From Phelpsiimicrobium sp043802125 (GTDB lineage: Bacteria > Omnitrophota > Gorgyraeia > Velamenicoccales > Velamenicoccaceae): 5,341 nucleotides of DNA. The notes below the pieces were generated by a model. It was not told where the DNA came from, searched no databases, and saw only the letters and a program-made list of their open reading frames with translations. Positions 3,954 to 5,341 of the stretch are shown here, one piece after another; the first letter of the stretch is position 1, and every line of letters starts with the position of its first letter. The position numbers were made by a program, and so were the translations under genes. The DNA lies in assembly GCA_043802125.1 (NCBI GenBank), contig JAZDLG010000062.1, positions 1-5,341 on the forward strand. The letters run 5' to 3'.

Positions 3954-5341
3954 ATGGATAATGTTAAACCAGAATCCAAAAGGGGCGTAGTTTTTGTTTC
4001 GCACGCCCATGCCGGTAAAACATCCCTAATTGAATCACTCCTTTTTGCCAGCGGCGCCATAACGCGCAAGGGTTCTATCGCTGAAGGCAACACGGTCTGC
4101 GATTATAATTCCGACGAAATATTAAGGAAGAATTCAATTAATTCAAGCATTGTCAACCTTAACTGGAAAGGCCATTTTGTCCAGATAGTGGATACCCCGG
4201 GTTACGCGGATTTTATCGCTGATATGATCTCAGGCCTTCGCGGCGCGGATAGCGCGCTGGTAGTTATTGACGCCTCAAGCGGGATTGAAGTGGGCACTGA
4301 GCGCGCTTGGGATATGCTGGAAGAATTGAGCCTGCCGCGCATCATTTTTATCAACAAAACGGACAAAGAAAATATTAAGCTTGAAAGCGTGATCGCTGAA
4401 ATACAAGAGCGTTTTTCAAAATCCGCCGCTGTCATCAAGATGCCGTTTTCACCCGGCTTGATAGAGGCTATCGCCGAAACGGATGACTCGCTCCTTGAGA
4501 GGTATCTGGAAGGCAAAGATATCAGCCAAGAAGAATTAAAAGCAGCCTTAAAGAAAGCTGTGGCCCAAGGGAAGATATATCCAATCTTGTCAGGCTCAGC
4601 CTTAAAGGACCAGGGCGTCAAAGAACTTCTTGATTTTATCGTTGATTATATGCCGTCGCCGTTAGAGCGTACACCTATTAAGGATATCAAGTTCAGCGAG
4701 GACTCACCGTTTTGCGCGCTTGTCTTTAAGTCCGTGTCCGATCCTTTTGTGGGCCAGTTGACCGTGATGCGTATTTTTTCAGGAAAGCTCGTTTCCAACA
4801 CCGGTTTTTATAACGTCACGAGGGGCGCAAAAGAGAGGATAGGCTCTATTATGCTTTTGCGGGGTAAAGAACAGAGGCCTATTCAATCAGGTTCTTGCGG
4901 CGATATCGTGGCCGTTGCAAAACTCAAAGAGACGCATTTAGGGGACACTCTTGCCGACGAGAAAGTACAGGTGCTTTTTGACCCTATCGTGTTTCCCGAG
5001 CCGGTCTATTCGTCGTCAGTTAAACCTAAAACGCGGCAGGACGAAGAGAAAATATCAGAGGCCCTGGCTAAACTCTGCGCCAGCGACCCCACCTTTATAA
5101 CCTCACGAGACGCTCAGACAAAAGAATTAGTCATCTCTGGGATGGGCGATCAGCATGTTGATGTCATGGTTAAGCGCCTCAAAGAGCGTTTTAACGTTGA
5201 AGTGGAAATAGGCACACCTAAGATACCTTATAAAGAAACTATCAAGAGATCTGCCAAGGCCCAGGGAAAACATAAGAAGCAGTCAGGCGGCCGCGGCCAG
5301 TACGGCGATGTCTGGCTTGAGCTGCAGCCTATGGAGCGCGG
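3954..5341 (+). CDS. EF-G-like translational GTPase (3' end missing)
   Basis: The frame is open for 462 codons to the window edge; EF-G family proteins are usually near 690 residues, so about two thirds is present. GTPase motifs: G1 SHAHAGKTS at 16-24, G3 DTPGYADF at 80-87, G4 NKTD at 134-137 and G5 SGSA at 213-216. Domain II follows at about 250-345, domain III at about 360-430 (including ELVISGMGDQHVDVM at 391-405), and domain IV begins with KHKKQSGGRGQYGDV at 439-453. The insert of domain G is short. Tyr84 sits where canonical EF-G and EF-Tu have catalytic His, and the switch I region reads EILRKNSIN at 55-63 instead of the ERGITI type. Both features resemble the EF-G-like paralogues annotated FusA2 or EF-G-2, whose exact role is poorly defined. 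It is therefore probably not the housekeeping translocase. It has its own promoter and does not appear linked to the beta-lysine genes by function. Confidence 0.9.
   Translation, partial: MDNVKPESKRGVVFVSHAHAGKTSLIESLLFASGAITRKGSIAEGNTVCDYNSDEILRKNSINSSIVNLNWKGHFVQIVDTPGYADFIADMISGLRGADSALVVIDASSGIEVGTERAWDMLEELSLPRIIFINKTDKENIKLESVIAEIQERFSKSAAVIKMPFSPGLIEAIAETDDSLLERYLEGKDISQEELKAALKKAVAQGKIYPILSGSALKDQGVKELLDFIVDYMPSPLERTPIKDIKFSEDSPFCALVFKSVSDPFVGQLTVMRIFSGKLVSNTGFYNVTRGAKERIGSIMLLRGKEQRPIQSGSCGDIVAVAKLKETHLGDTLADEKVQVLFDPIVFPEPVYSSSVKPKTRQDEEKISEALAKLCASDPTFITSRDAQTKELVISGMGDQHVDVMVKRLKERFNVEVEIGTPKIPYKETIKRSAKAQGKHKKQSGGRGQYGDVWLELQPMER

Noticed and set aside
4202..4621. 139-codon minus-strand open frame opposite the EF-G-like gene
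   Set aside because: It is fully inside the GTPase coding region, whose motifs are clear on the + strand.
5286..5298. GC-rich near-palindrome GCGGCCGC in the EF-G-like gene
   Set aside because: It encodes the conserved GGRGQ turn at the start of EF-G domain IV, so codon content explains it.

Overview
The window is a bacterial chromosomal fragment, about half GC, with every recognisable gene on the + strand. It holds parts of three transcription units. Codon use and the leader architecture (AT-rich promoters, AGGAGG-type ribosome binding sites) are ordinary for bacteria. The pairing of a D-Ala ligase-like ATP-grasp gene with a lysine 2,3-aminomutase gene, together with an EF-G-like paralogue, recalls uncultured Gram-negative lineages such as Omnitrophota or deltaproteobacteria-like groups. 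That placement is a low-confidence impression and does not rest on a marker gene.

Region 1 (1-1426) is the end of an ABC-2 type transporter operon. It contains an ATPase cut by the window's left edge and a multi-pass permease that overlaps it by 23 bases. An AT-rich hairpin with a T-run (about 1460-1487) may end this unit.

Region 2 (1427-3848) is the most interesting part. A 267-base intergenic stretch carries a promoter, a perfect 10-base inverted repeat lying over the promoter's spacer and -10 region, and a crowded structured leader. The leader has a 5' hairpin, a possible tiny leader ORF with a good ribosome binding site but an ATT start, a terminator-like hairpin, and three more hairpins running up to the next start codon. 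Downstream are a D-Ala-D-Ala ligase-like ATP-grasp protein and, overlapping it by 20 bases, a KamA-family lysine 2,3-aminomutase. The aminomutase keeps the lysine-binding aspartates, the PLP lysine and the iron-sulfur cysteines, but lacks the zinc-site cysteines of the clostridial enzyme. The ATP-grasp protein keeps ATP and magnesium residues, but by eye lacks several D-Ala-binding residues. A reasonable inference is a two-gene beta-lysine module: the mutase makes beta-lysine and the ligase joins it, or a related amine or acid, to an unknown partner.

Region 3 (3849-5341) starts with a near-consensus promoter (TTGACG, 17-base spacer, TATAAT) and a strong AGGAGGT site. It then reads into an EF-G-like translational GTPase that runs off the right edge. 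This protein has Tyr where canonical EF-G has the catalytic His of the DTPGH motif, and it lacks the canonical RGIT switch I motif, so it belongs with EF-G-like paralogues rather than the housekeeping factor.
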